The translations under genes and the position numbers were made by a program. Shown one piece after another: positions 13,628 to 24,773 of a stretch of 64,000 nucleotides of DNA. The stretch comes from Agaricus subrufescens (lineage: Eukaryota; Basidiomycota; Agaricomycetes; Agaricales; Agaricaceae). The notes under the pieces were generated by a model. That model had not been told where the DNA came from and did not search any database. It was given only the letters and a program-made list of their open reading frames with translations. Position 1 is the first letter of the stretch, and each line of letters begins with the position of its first letter. Location: positions 1,674,001 to 1,738,000 of the forward strand of contig CM057067.1 in the NCBI GenBank assembly GCA_029945375.1. The letters run 5' to 3'.

Positions 13628-14198
13628 TTTGTGATAACGTCCTATACAGCCTTTATGTTTAAATGAAGTATGCTTCTGCGTCGATGATGTATGTGTTACA
13701 AACTAATCATGATATTTAAGATCACAGTAAGCCGATCTTTGTTAGATTTTATTTGTATTTATCTACCATTATCCCGAATGCGTCCCGCTCATCTGAATAA
13801 CTTTGTTTTCAGCTTCATTCGCAACTCTCTCTTCGTAGTGAAGAGCATCAAGTGAACAATATCATTTTGAAAGCAACGTCCTTTCGGACAGCGAGTGCGC
13901 TATCATGTTTTGAGAAGGCTTGAAAAACGAAAGGGGACTAATCGATTAGCTTGGGTGCTGGGGGTCCCTCTCTACACTTCTTGGCGATAGAAACTTCGTC
14001 GACTTAGCAAATGATGAAAGTCTGATCTGTTTTGATGAAACAGAGAGTTTTTGCTCTACAATATGAACATCGGTTAGATCGAAGTTACCCCTTTCAGCAC
14101 CATCTAAAACTTGAAGCGTAGGTAAGTTGCACTTTCCTCGAGTAGCATATCTTGCTAAATTCCATCCGAATTGATCTCTGTATCACATTACAAGTCGC
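13628..14198. other. Convergent 3' flanks
   Basis: Shared 3' region between the acidic protein gene (plus) and the NACHT gene (minus). AT-rich, no ORF or repeat that I can support. Poly(A) sites for both genes would be expected here, but no single signal stands out. Confidence 0.4.
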
Positions 14199-16611
14199 TT
14201 ATCTTTTACAAAGAGAAAAAAGGATCGATCTACAGAAGGAATAAGCGCTGTAGAAAATACTATGGATGAGCTCGGGCCGCTCTAGAAGTGGGCCGTCGGC
14301 AGAGCTTGAGGTCCTACCATGTCCTTCCCGCTCATTGATTTCCACCCCATGTTCCTCGCCCCATGCTTGAAAATCCTCCCCCTGGAAGACCTGCTCGCCT
14401 TCAACTAAATCTATCGCTTCGAATTCCCGGTAATATCTCTTTCGGGGATCCAGGGACCAGTACCAAAACGTGCTCTTCTGGCCATGTCCTCTCGTGTACA
14501 ACCCTGATAAAAGGTCGCCATTCGAATCATAGCGAAAGAGAGGAAGTTCCAATGTTGTCGAGCCGGGCATGTATCGTTGGATAACCTTAGCTTCTTCAAG
14601 TCTCGAGATACCCTACGAGACCGGTTAACATGCTGTATACGGAGGCTGTGAATATCTGTGAGCTTACACTTCGGAATTTTGCGGCATCAAAACGGAGCAT
14701 ATCCAAGCGGGATGCCGAAGATAACATGACGCCTTGGATATTCTTCGTCGTAGAACCAAATCCAAATGTCGAGGATTTCACTAAAGTTTTGGGGGCGAAA
14801 ACTCGCGATCGGGTCAACAGATATCTACGATGATCCATATCACCAAACCTCCGAATCAGTTGGGCATCGAGATCATCGTATTGGAAGAATCCATCGATTA
14901 AAATGTCACCCGTATGTTCAGACACAACATCTCTAAGATTTGAATTCATTGGCTCACTATCAAACGCCCAGGAAAGATCGTTTGTAACCTCCGAACAAGA
15001 CACACCGGAACCACGGTTGTCTAAACACACCAGCTGTGAGCGTCCATTATCTGAAGCTTTCACAGTGCGACCAACCTTTGTTTTTGGAACTTGTTTGAAC
15101 GTCAATGAGTCTTTGGAACAACATGTGGCGTATCTTTTCACTGAAGACACAAATTGGACCGGAACGGGATGGGGTGGAGAGAAAATCAAGAAACGATTTA
15201 TGATAGAAGTTCAACCACCCTTCCCTGCCGTACATCTCGTCTCTCATCAGCATCTGCATAGCGGGTGTCGACTGCGAGGGCGCTGCTTCTTCGGAGCCAA
15301 AGTTTTGGTTGGCAAATTTGGACGGCCTATAGCAAACAACAGCAGCGAGTTCACCACGCAGCATCTTTGCTTTCACTTCAGCAAATCCAAGTGCGTTGCT
15401 CAAGAGGCGCATTCCAACAGGTGAAACACCGTCTACGTTATCGAATGCCATGAAAGAGAGGAAAAGCTGGATAGATGACTGCAGTTCATCTGGAATACGC
15501 TTCAAGATGAGGGTGTAAAACTTGTCCAACGCCTCAAATGGAGTCCCCGTTGGAATGCCATCTGGTCCAGGTGAAGAGTTCTTGAGGACCATTCGCAGCA
15601 ATTCCTGCGGGTCGTGTTGTGTTTTTCTTTGTTCAACGAATCGGAGGACTGTCGCAGCATAAATGAACAGTCCTTGAGTTGCCGACACAAGCCCCCGCAT
15701 GTCTTGTTCTGAGGGCCAAGGGACAGATGTCGTAATCCCACGGCGACGGAGAATGTTTTCGAATCCATTTTGAAGGTAAAGCTCAATTTCCCCGTCAATC
15801 CCACGTGAGACGGGGAGTAAAATCGAGTTGCATATCGATGCCACCACCGGATCTGTAAATGCGGCTTCTATGTGCGGCTCGGGACGGCAGAAGAATGCCC
15901 AGTAGAATGGAGTTGTGCGATCATGGATTGAGGCCGCTACAATTTCGATAATTTCTCTCTGAGCCTCCTTATCCTTGCATTCATCAAGACCGTCGATGAG
16001 GATGACTTTGCAGTCAACATGCTTCCCGGCCTGCTCCAGTTCCCGAAAAGGGTCACCTATCAGTTCCTTGAATTGTGACTGTAATCGCTTCCCGACAAGT
16101 GTTGGGTCAGAATATAACTTCCTGTTGAGATGCTCACGATAGTCGGCGAATTCTGTGGAGAGCTGGTATGCTATCGTCGTGAAAAGGCAGGAGTGATCAC
16201 TGCATCCGTAAGTCGTGAAGAAGAATGAGGCTCCGAGCTGGCCTTGGCAACGAAGTTTCTCTGCGCATGTCTGTGCTATAGCAGACTTTCCCACTCCCGC
16301 AGGTCCAGTCATCAAGTACATTGGGAGGGCAGACAGCCCAGTACTCCAGTTGGCGATGTCCTCGATGTATTGAGATCTAGTCCCGGGAAAGCACGAAGGG
16401 GCGTACTGACGCGAACTCGAATCAAAAGCCGCCCCTTGTGCTGATGATTCTCTGAGAATATCAATACCTAGTTCCTCAACACGATCAATAAATTATTTTT
16501 CAGTTCATGTTATTATGACCCACCAGTACGGCCTGATTGAAAGACAATATCGTGGTGGACAAACACTGGGTTGGACACTGAAAAATTGTGCGCATTCTGG
16601 AATACTGCCAT
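14199..16611 (-). CDS. NACHT-domain P-loop NTPase (fungal NLR-like)
   Basis: Exon 1 is 16524-16611 (ATG, 29 codons); exon 2 starts at 16467 and carries the NACHT domain. Walker A is GPAGVGKSAIAQ, Walker B is VILIDGLDEC, and the sensor stretch is FFCRPEPHIEAAF. The conserved FYHKSFLDFL motif follows. C-terminal exons are about 15033-14668 and 14612-14199 (GISRLEEAKVIQRY, STFWYWSLDP). Family knowledge: fungal NACHT proteins are NTP-driven switches linked to non-self recognition. No WD40, ankyrin or TPR repeats are seen, so the C-terminus is a short family-specific module shared with the two copies at 58-64 kb. It lacks the intron those copies have near FYHKSF. The exon 2/3 junction near 15033-15076 does not keep frame with the obvious donor, so either a less usual donor is used or the gene is disrupted. 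Confidence 0.75.
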
Positions 16612-17306
16612 TGGGAAGAGGTGGGATATGATAGAGAGCGCTCAACACTCTCAGCCCTGTGGGATGAGAACCCTGTCCGTGACGTTGTTAATCATGATGC
16701 CATGTTCCAATGCGTTATCGGCCATTATTAGCACAGGAATATTCCCAAAAGCTGTACAAAGTGAACATTGCGCCTGGGCAGTTGTCCTGTAATAGAGCCA
16801 AAAAAAAATTGTTTAATAACCATCTTGTCTTTATTGGTGTCCAGCTCTGAGGAAGGGCAAGCACTATGTGGTGTGGGTGAGATCTGAACTATTGAAGCCA
16901 CATGGTGACTACATCAGGAAAACCGAAGATGGCGAAAAATGTCTCGCGTAAGCTATATTGTGCACTAATAGTCTAATTTGGTCAGTTTAGCCAAAGTAGG
17001 CTATTTTTACACTACAGGTCTTGGTCTCAAGGGACATGGTCGTTAAATAGATGTAAATTATTCATAATTTTTGACAGTTACGTGTCACTGGAATGAATAA
17101 ACTTGTTTAAGTTACCGCACTCGCAGTCCAATATTATTCAGAATTATCAGTATCTTTGACATCGTTTATCTTGGGTGTGCATTAATTTCATTAACAATAT
17201 CAACTTTGTCTTTGTTGAGACAGCTAATTCTCGCAAACATTAAAGCATCAATTGCTATTATTCGGACATCACAGGGCAAGCTACTAAGTAGATAGAAATT
17301 GACATA
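16612..17306. other. Intergenic, AT-rich
   Basis: Lies between the NACHT gene start and the 3' end of the DUF6532-like gene. One 73-codon frame (16571-16792) is antisense to NACHT exon 1 and not credible. A homopolymer A run occurs near 16800. No transposon terminus identified. Confidence 0.4.
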
Positions 17307-19146
17307 TCACAATTCCTGGGATACATCGGGATCAACGAGAGTACTATTATTGCTAGAATCAGTAGAAGAAGCTGCTTCGGTATCTGTAGGAATATCCTGC
17401 ATGTTATCGAGATCGACGACCCGACTAATTCCTGCCATTATTCCTAAGCCAGCAGTTGGGTTGTTGCTAACATACAATTAGATAACAGGGCTAATGGTTT
17501 ATTAAATCACGTACCAGCATTGATTATAAATACGATGCATCATGACATGATACTTACTCGGGGCCTTTTCCTTGATACTGATCAGCCAGTTCTTATGGCC
17601 ATTGAATATGTCTTCCGTGAGATCGACAACAAAATCAGACGGAGTGTGGATCCCACTACTCCAGTCAATGATAGAGAAATGAACCTGCTTGAAAGTCAGT
17701 GGTTTTCGGTAAACACCTTTATAAAACTTACTGCAGTTGCTACGAGGGCCAACACAGAAGCCGGGATTTCTCTTTGATCCGGGTAGCGAGAATAAGTAGA
17801 CGTAAATATATCTGGATGTTGGTCTGCAAGGGTGGAGCGACGGCCACCATCCCTGAATAAGAATTTCGTGAGGGTCTGAATTATGGAGGGGTGTTCGTAA
17901 GGCCGGCTCTTGATCGGATTACCATTCTAGTATGATATTAACTATGTGTCACAATTATCATGTAAGACATTCCATACCTCCTGAGGAAAGATGTAAGCCG
18001 AGTCACGAAGAAGTGCACTGGCTAAGCTTTTGACAGTATGGATGCTCGCTAATGGGTTTCCAAGCCCATAGCTGACCCCAACAAGGGGTGCAGCGATCAC
18101 CTTGACCCTGCTACGGCGTAAGGCTAAACGATGATTGACCTGTCAAACAATTCAGACTTTATTTGGAAACGTAAAATTTATGTTTACATACCATACGCAC
18201 AGCATACATGGTGAACCTGCGATCCTGCTTAAGGCGGGCAATTATGTGGTCATAAGAGGCATTGCGTGCAACCTCAGTGAGTATCAAAGTGAGAAGGGTG
18301 AATTCGCTGTCATTAACGATGAAAAACCCTTGTTTCAGACACATGTGTGTTGCCTGTATTTCGCCTTGAACAAGAATGTGCTGCATTGGTGCAGGCTGGG
18401 CCTTAGAGCTGATAAGACGCGCGCCCGGTTTCGGTAGCACGTAGTGGGCTTCGATGGGCCAATTCGCATTAACCGCAGCCTGGCAGCTAATAAGCATGTA
18501 ATGCTAATGCTTTATAAAGTACTCACATTTTGCGCATCAATCAAATTCTTCTCATCTTCAGGTCCCTCGTCTTTGGGCCAATGCGGGACCTATGTTGGTC
18601 AATTAAATGCTCAAAGTAAATTGATGTAGTATTACCTCGGAACGATATTGATCCTCCTGCTTTGTGCCCCTATTGGAAGTTGAGGCTTCGCGAGGGGTCG
18701 GATGTACTTGAACAGTTTCTGACCTGAACTGTGAAGCGGCTTCATTGGGAGCGAAGGAATCAAGACCGTCGTTGTCGTTGTCATCGTCATGGAAAGCACC
18801 CTCATCAGCTTCATCAGACTCGTTACCATTACCATTGCCTTGAACTGACTTCTCATCTCCGGATGAGTCAGACAGTTCAAAGAGAGGTGGGGCAGCCGGG
18901 GCAGCCTTCTGGCGCACTGCGGGAGTTTTCTTCTCCCGAACATCTTTAGAAAAAATTGAATGCGTATCAGCAATACACGACCAAGTATGACAAGTAAGAC
19001 ATACTCCTTTGTGCTTGGCGGTTGTCCTCGGGTGAGCGCAACCGTTTCCTTGCACGAGCATTCGGATCCAAGTCTCGTTCTCGTTTCCGAGCTCGAGTGG
19101 ACGCACGACGCGAGTTAGCAGCTTGAGTAGATGTGGTAGGTGGCAT
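17307..19146 (-). CDS. DUF6532-like protein
   Basis: Eight exons join in phase: 19005-19146, 18636-18943, 18527-18589, 18192-18479, 17978-18139, 17732-17926, 17554-17684, 17307-17466, total 482 aa. The N-terminus is basic and disordered (RRASTRARKRERD), resembling a nuclear localisation signal. An acidic stretch (FHDDDNDNDGLDSF) comes next, then the folded domain: AAVNANWPIEAHYV, RVKVIAAPLVGVSYGLG, SAYIFPQE, and a terminal helix DWSSGIHTPSDF. This order matches the agaricomycete-expanded DUF6532 family, whose function is unknown. The start is the ATG followed by PPTTSTQ. The gene is divergent from the Plavaka transposase with only 352 bp between starts, so it may be transposon-linked cargo. 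Confidence 0.75.
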
Positions 19147-19498
19147 GGTACTAACAAGAAGGAAAGGAAGAGCCACGCACCGACATAAAATTTTGCACCG
19201 GTCTTATAAATGGTTAAGAAGTCGACAATTCTGTGCACATCCATTTAATGCCGATATAATGTGACATTGAAATGCAGACGAGCTCCTTTGGGTTGACAGT
19301 GGTAGGTATAATGTAGTAAATGCCATAACTGCATTATAGAGACCTGGTATGCTGCTTTCTCGATTTGTCATCCCGTAAAAGTCACAAATCCGTAAGAGAG
19401 GCCTGGTATGTTGCTTTCTTAATTTGCGTCAGCGTGACCCCAATGCACAGCTTGTTCCACTCACCAGTCATACGTTTAAGCTACAACGCGCTTCAACA
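19147..19498. promoter_or_regulatory. Shared divergent upstream region with short direct repeat
   Basis: This 352-bp gap between two head-to-head starts must contain both promoters if both genes are transcribed. It carries an imperfect direct repeat, CCTGGTATGYTGCTTTCT, at about 19342 and 19402, roughly 60 bp apart. No TATA box is assigned with confidence. Confidence 0.35.
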
Positions 19499-22400
19499 AT
19501 GATTTGTCCAGGGTGTAACGCCAACATCAGACGTCGTGGAATACCAAGTCATCTTCGAAGCACTAAAAACCGTCGATGTCAGCAATACTTTGAAGATCAG
19601 GGTAAACAACTTAGCAGAAACAACATTGTACAGCAAAATGGACAACGAGAGGGTATGTTCTACTTCAATGATAGAAGTTGTATCTGACGGGCAAAAGTGT
19701 TAGTTTTTGATGCAGAGGGCGATATTTTTGGGAATTATCGTACATACCTTCATGAAGACCATGATGACGAGGAAATGGACGTTGATGTGGGAGAAGCTGC
19801 GGGAAATACAAATAGCGATTACTTTGAAGAAAGTGACGGCTCCGAGGGAGATCACGTCGGTGATCTCCATGGGATTGAACCGGAACGGCCTCGCGTTGAT
19901 GGCGATGTTGACAGCGTTGATGACGATGTTGACAACGTTGATGAGGACACTGACACCGAGGGTGAGGCACGATGCAGGGTGTATGACGCGAGCTGTAAGC
20001 TATATGACCCGCCGGTCATCTCTGAATTTCCTGGCAACGCAGGAAAAGTGTACGGTGTCAAGCATCAGAACAAAGTGGGGGAGACAGATGAGATTTACGA
20101 GCCTTTCTCATCTAAGATGGAGTGGGAGATCGCGAGGTGGGCAAAGGAACGCGGCCCAAGTTCAACTGCGTTCACCGACCTGATGTCAATCGATGGGGTA
20201 AGTGAATATATAACCTTAGTATTGTGCAACCAACGTACCTCAGTCGTATCCCCTAGGTTGCCAAACGACTGAACCTCTCCTTCAAGTCATCTACTGAACT
20301 GAATAGGATCATAGATGAAAAGCTGCCAAACGCACGGCCTTCATTCACTCGCCAACAGGTCATAGTGGGCTCTGAAGTATGCGACATATATTTTCGAGAC
20401 ATCATTCAGTGTGTCCAGGCAATCCTACAAGATCATAGGCTCTCACCGCATATGATTTTTGCTCCAGAGAAGCATTACACAGACAACTCAAAAACCACTC
20501 GAATGTTTCATGATATGCATACGGCAAAGTGGTGGTGGGCAACGCAGGTGAGTTTCATGAAGCTGTCCCAGTCATCTCATCAGTGACTGCAATTCCACAG
20601 AAAGCAATTGAAGAGGACTCACCTGGGGGCACGATCATCCCAATCATGATTTCAACAGATAAGACGCAACTCACATTGTTTCGCAATAAGAGTGCCTATC
20701 CGGTCTATCTCACGATTGGTAATGTTCCAAAAGAAATCCGACGTAAGCCATCAGCACGTGCATACGTGCTGCTGGGTTATTTACCGACAACAAAGCTTGA
20801 AAATGTCTCGAATAAAGCCTCACGCCGCCGTATGATTGCAAATTTATATCATTCGTGTATGGGTGAGATCCTCCGGCCTCTGGAAAAAATAGGAGCCCAA
20901 GGCATCATCATGGCAACGGCTGACGGAAAGCTTCGCCGGATGCACCCGGTTATGGCAGGGTTCATTGGGGACTATCCCGAACAAATCCTTGCTACTTGTT
21001 CGTATTCAGGCGATTGCCCCTCTTGTGACGTGGCCCACAAGGACCTAGGAGATAGTGGTGTTGGGCAACCCCGGGACCTCGACCATGTACTCGACATTTT
21101 GTCATCATTTGACGACGACCCAACGGATTTCATTGGCCTCTGTAAACATTCTCGCGTGAAGCCTGTGGTCACGCCGTTCTGGCGTCACCTACCCTATCTC
21201 AACATCTACTCTTCGATAACACCCGATGTCCTTCACCAGCTTTATCAGGGACTGATAAAGCATGTTGTCAGTTGGCTCATCAAGGCATTTGGTCCACTAG
21301 AAATCGATGCCCGCTGTCGTCGACTTCCGCTCAATCACAACATACGGACATTTATCAAAGGGATAAGCGCATTGTCACATGTGTCTGGAAAGGAACACGA
21401 CCAAATCTCCCGCATTCTAATCGGACTTGTTGTCGGCATGCAGCTTGGCAATGGCTACTCAGCTGTTCGGCTTGTCCAAGCTGTCCGTGCATTGCTTGAC
21501 TTTCTATTTCTTGCCCAATATTCTGTTCACACCGACAGAACTCTGGACCTCCTTCAACACGCACTTGACAGGTTCCACGAAAACAAGGAGATTTTTATCG
21601 ACCTCGGTATTCGCAAGGATTTTAACTTACCGAAGCTCCACTTCGCGCAACACTATGCTCAGAAAATCAGGTTTTTTGGCACAGCTGACAACTTCAATAC
21701 CGAGTACACAGAACGCTTACACATTGATCTTGCGAAGGATGCTTATCGGGCCACCAACCGGAAAGAAGAATACTCTCAGATGACGACATGGTTGGAAAGA
21801 AAAGAGAAGATATCTCAGCATGAGCTCTTGATTCAATGGAGGCTCGGTAAAGTCGTCTCACCTTTCCCCTCCTCGTATGAATGGATCACCCCGGGCCTTT
21901 CAATACACAGGACTATCCACGTGTCCGAGCGCCCAAGTGCAAGGCGAGTTCCCCTCAGTGATCTCATCACCAAACATGGCGCAACGTACTTCCATGAGGC
22001 TTTTGCGCGCTTTGTGGTTCTTCTACGCTACCCATCAATCTCCTCAACCCAACTTGAACGTGCGATCTGGGGAGTCGAGATGCCAACGCAAAATTTCTGG
22101 CTATGGCATCGGGTCAAGTTTCTCTCGCCTGATCCTTTTACGCACATAACGAACACGGTCGATGCAATCCATGCCAACCCGAAAACACAGCGATTTGATA
22201 CCGCTCTGCTTCGGATACACAACGAGCGTAGAGGGATACACGGTATAGGTTTTTTTCTCTTTATATTTATTAATGACTCATCCTCATTCCCAGGTTTTCG
22301 CATCGGACGTGTCCGTGCCATATTTTCAATGCCACCAAGCATCCGCCAAGTAGTTTTCCGTGAATGTGTTGTTCCAGAACATCTGGTTTACATAGAATGG

Positions 22401-22658
22401 TTCACTGAATTCACTCAAACCCCCGATCCTCACCACCAGATGTACAAGGTATCAATAGAGCGTGATCAATTGGAACAATCAGGAGGTGGAATTGGAAGCA
22501 TCGTACCTTTGTCGGATGTGGTCCGAAGTATCCATCTTTTCCCGATATTTGGTGCTTTTGCGCCTGTTGAATGGACACAGGATAACGTATTGGATCGATG
22601 TAATGCATTTTATGTAAATCCTTTTACAGACAAGCACTTGTACCGCCTCATTGGATAG
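19499..22658 (+). CDS. Plavaka-type transposase (CACTA-related DDE)
   Basis: Five exons in phase: 19499-19652, 19704-20197, 20257-20547, 20601-22242, 22294-22658, giving 981 aa. The N-terminus has a zinc-binding-like CPGCNANIRRRGIPSH. An acidic repeat region (GDVDSVDDDVDNVDED) follows. The catalytic core includes ISTDKTQLTLF (presumed first Asp), KSAYPVYLTIGNVPK, LLGYLPTTKLE, MHPVMAGFIGDYPEQ, a CPSCDVAH zinc-like pair, TPDVLHQLYQGLIKH and FNTEYTERLHIDLAK. These are hallmarks of the Plavaka family, which mobilises CACTA-like elements in basidiomycetes. The 51-nt intron at 22243-22293 is a multiple of three and lacks a stop, so a naive reading runs through it. The coding region seems uninterrupted. 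I could not define the terminal repeats of its element. Confidence 0.88.
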
Positions 22659-23223
22659 TGGCTACCGACGTACAATATAACTCATGATAATGTATCGCTG
22701 GGGATAATCATGTGATCATCTGTCAGAATTTTAGCGGCAATTGTGTATAATATGAACCATTTTAGTAAGGCGGTCTGAGCTTGATGTTGCTAACCCGTTA
22801 ATAACAAATGTATATACCCTCAAAGTGTTAACAAGGTTATGTTAGTCCATGTTTAGATAATTTATTCATTTTTGTCATTCTCCCGTTTCCCTGATGTACT
22901 AGGTTCGATATTCGTGTGTCAACAAACGCCGAACCAATTTGAAGAATAACCCGAATTTTCAAGGGGCCAGGAATCAAATATTCACACAGATCACTGAAGT
23001 ATCAAGTTACAAATGATGAAAACGTTAAGGCATCGAGGATTCGACAACAGATGGTAGATAGATTCAGCATGAGGTGAAACATTCCAAAATCAGTGAAATA
23101 ACAGCAGTCTAATGTTGTCAATGAGGTCATAAGTACATGTTTGAAGCTAGAGATAGAATATAATCGCGATTTGGACCTTGGGCTCAGCATTCAATGATAA
23201 ATTGCACTTGAAAGTGGACATAC
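22659..23223. other. Intergenic downstream of Plavaka transposase
   Basis: AT-rich sequence between the transposase stop and the CstF64-like fragment. A minus-strand frame at 23002-23190 continues from the fragment but is not homologous to RRM proteins; it looks like unrelated sequence reached after truncation. The Plavaka 3' terminus may lie here. Confidence 0.3.
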
Positions 23224-23489
23224 CAGCAAACTCGCAAAACCCATATCCACGAGGTTTGCCCGTTTCTCGGTCAAAAACCAGCCTGGTTCGCTCGCACTCA
23301 GCTCGTTGTGTACTTACAGAACAATCCTGACTTGGATTACCTGAATCCTATAACTTGCCTGACACTTTTAAATACGTCGATAAGCTGGTCTTCACCCATA
23401 TTGTATGGCACATTCCCAACTAAAAATAGTTGAGCAACTGAATATGCCGTGAAAGACTGACGAAACTGACCGAAGACGACTTTACTCAT
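23224..23489 (-). pseudogene. Captured 5' fragment of a CstF64/Rna15-like RRM gene (left copy)
   Basis: Three exons (23471-23489, 23341-23419, 23224-23282) splice in frame to about 52 codons beginning MSKVVFVGNVPYNMGE and continuing VFDRETGKPRGYGFCEF. These are RNP2 and RNP1 of the single RRM of cleavage stimulation factor 64 kDa (yeast Rna15), a polyadenylation factor. The coding potential stops inside the RRM: after the donor at 23223 no continuation of the domain is seen. It is therefore a truncated copy, not the functional gene. A direct repeat of this segment lies outside the other end of the giant transposon. This left copy retains better splice sites than the right one. Confidence 0.75.
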
Positions 23490-24242
23490 ATCAGAACGCC
23501 CGCCACTTGTATAGCTGTGGACCACCAACTAATGATCTTGGACCTTCGGGTGGTTCTCTTTGTCATGTGATTGACGCTTCAGGGAACGAATCGGAAATGG
23601 CCATCGCCGATCGGAGGTTCCCGTCAAAGGTGATGGTATTAGTCATGCAGTGATGCACAACGTGACGACTCTGACGACAATACACTGCGTGTGAGTTACC
23701 ATAAACCCTAAGGGTTTTTAGTAATTTAATTCTGAGTATTTTTCAAATGAAACTCAGAATAGACTCCGACATCTATATGTAAATTTATTCTGAGTATGTA
23801 TTAAAATAAATAACAGGCGATTATCTTGAATTATTTGTGTATCTATCATGACTCGGCTAGCTAACATACGGTTAAAAATAGGTTCAATAAAGCTCCCATA
23901 CAATATATTGAACTCTTTGTATTAAAAAGTCAACATAGATTCAGGAAATACTGCATCAGTTTATTCTAGCCTTTTGCTACGATCTTTTTGAACTTGTGCA
24001 GAGGTTAATCATGGGCATGAAGTCACCGCTGACCACATATATTACCAAAATATCAGTCTCTAGTTTTTTCTGACTAAATGGTGTGTTTGTGGAGGATAAG
24101 CAGAGTAATTGGAACGTCTCCTGAATTGAAAGGGTAGAGTCATAGTAAGGAGAGATTGAGTTGTACACGCTCAGTGAATCAGAATTGAAGGTAAACAAAT
24201 ATCAATGGAAGCTGTTCTGTTGCCAGCTCAAAAATGTCCCAG

Positions 24243-24773
24243 TCAATACAAGTGCGTTGGTCTGAATGAAAAGAGAACATACCTGCGTTTAGAACCTAAG
24301 TTAATAGTCATTCCCTTCTCAAAAAGTCACTCAAAGTTTTTTCCATCTCTCACTCTTTTTGCCGACGTCGTGTACCACGCACAATCTTTGTGATTCCTGG
24401 GCATAGGGGCATGATAAGTTCCAATTTCGCAATTATGCTTATCGAAAAGGCATATAGTAGAATGCCGATCGCGTTGACGCCACTGTGTTGGGGAGAGGTG
24501 ATTGAGGTTTCTGTACTACAGTAAAAACAAGCAAATGCAACCATATACAAGAACTCACATTATGATACCACATATAGGGCCCTCAATGGCATCTCGGATA
24601 CAATCTACTACAAGTTGTGGCCATAGCTTGCGAAGAGAGGCAGCAATTTTGTAACGGGTTGAGCGTGTCAAGTAGGTTTTCCTTGGACCGTCTAAATACA
24701 GCTTGACTGAGTGTTGCCTGGCGAGATTGTGCTTTTGATGACGCTGTCCATTGCGAGCGAGGTACTGAGACAT
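24243..24773 (-). CDS. Small TIR-borne gene, left copy (144 aa, unknown function)
   Basis: Three exons in phase: 24559-24773, 24331-24510, 24243-24282 (TGA). Key stretches: VKLYLDGPRKTYL, LRKLWPQLVVDCIRDAIEGP, NLNHLSPTQWRQRDRHS, APMPRNHKDCAWYTTSAKR. The inverted copy at 54080-54631 preserves the same exon phases and a similar protein despite base changes, which argues that it was under coding constraint. The sequence is basic and tryptophan-rich. I do not recognise the family; a DNA-binding accessory protein of the element is one possibility but nothing proves it. Confidence 0.5.

Noticed and set aside
19665..19970. Minus-strand ORF rich in Arg, Gln and His repeats
   Set aside because: It is the antisense shadow of the acidic Asp/Val repeat in the Plavaka transposase (about 19890-19960); the repeat arises from GAT/GTT codons on the real strand.
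22243..22293. In-frame continuation of the Plavaka ORF through 51 nt
   Set aside because: Has GTATAG..CCCAG ends, a pyrimidine-rich 3' part and a sharp composition change; length divisible by three explains the lack of frame loss.
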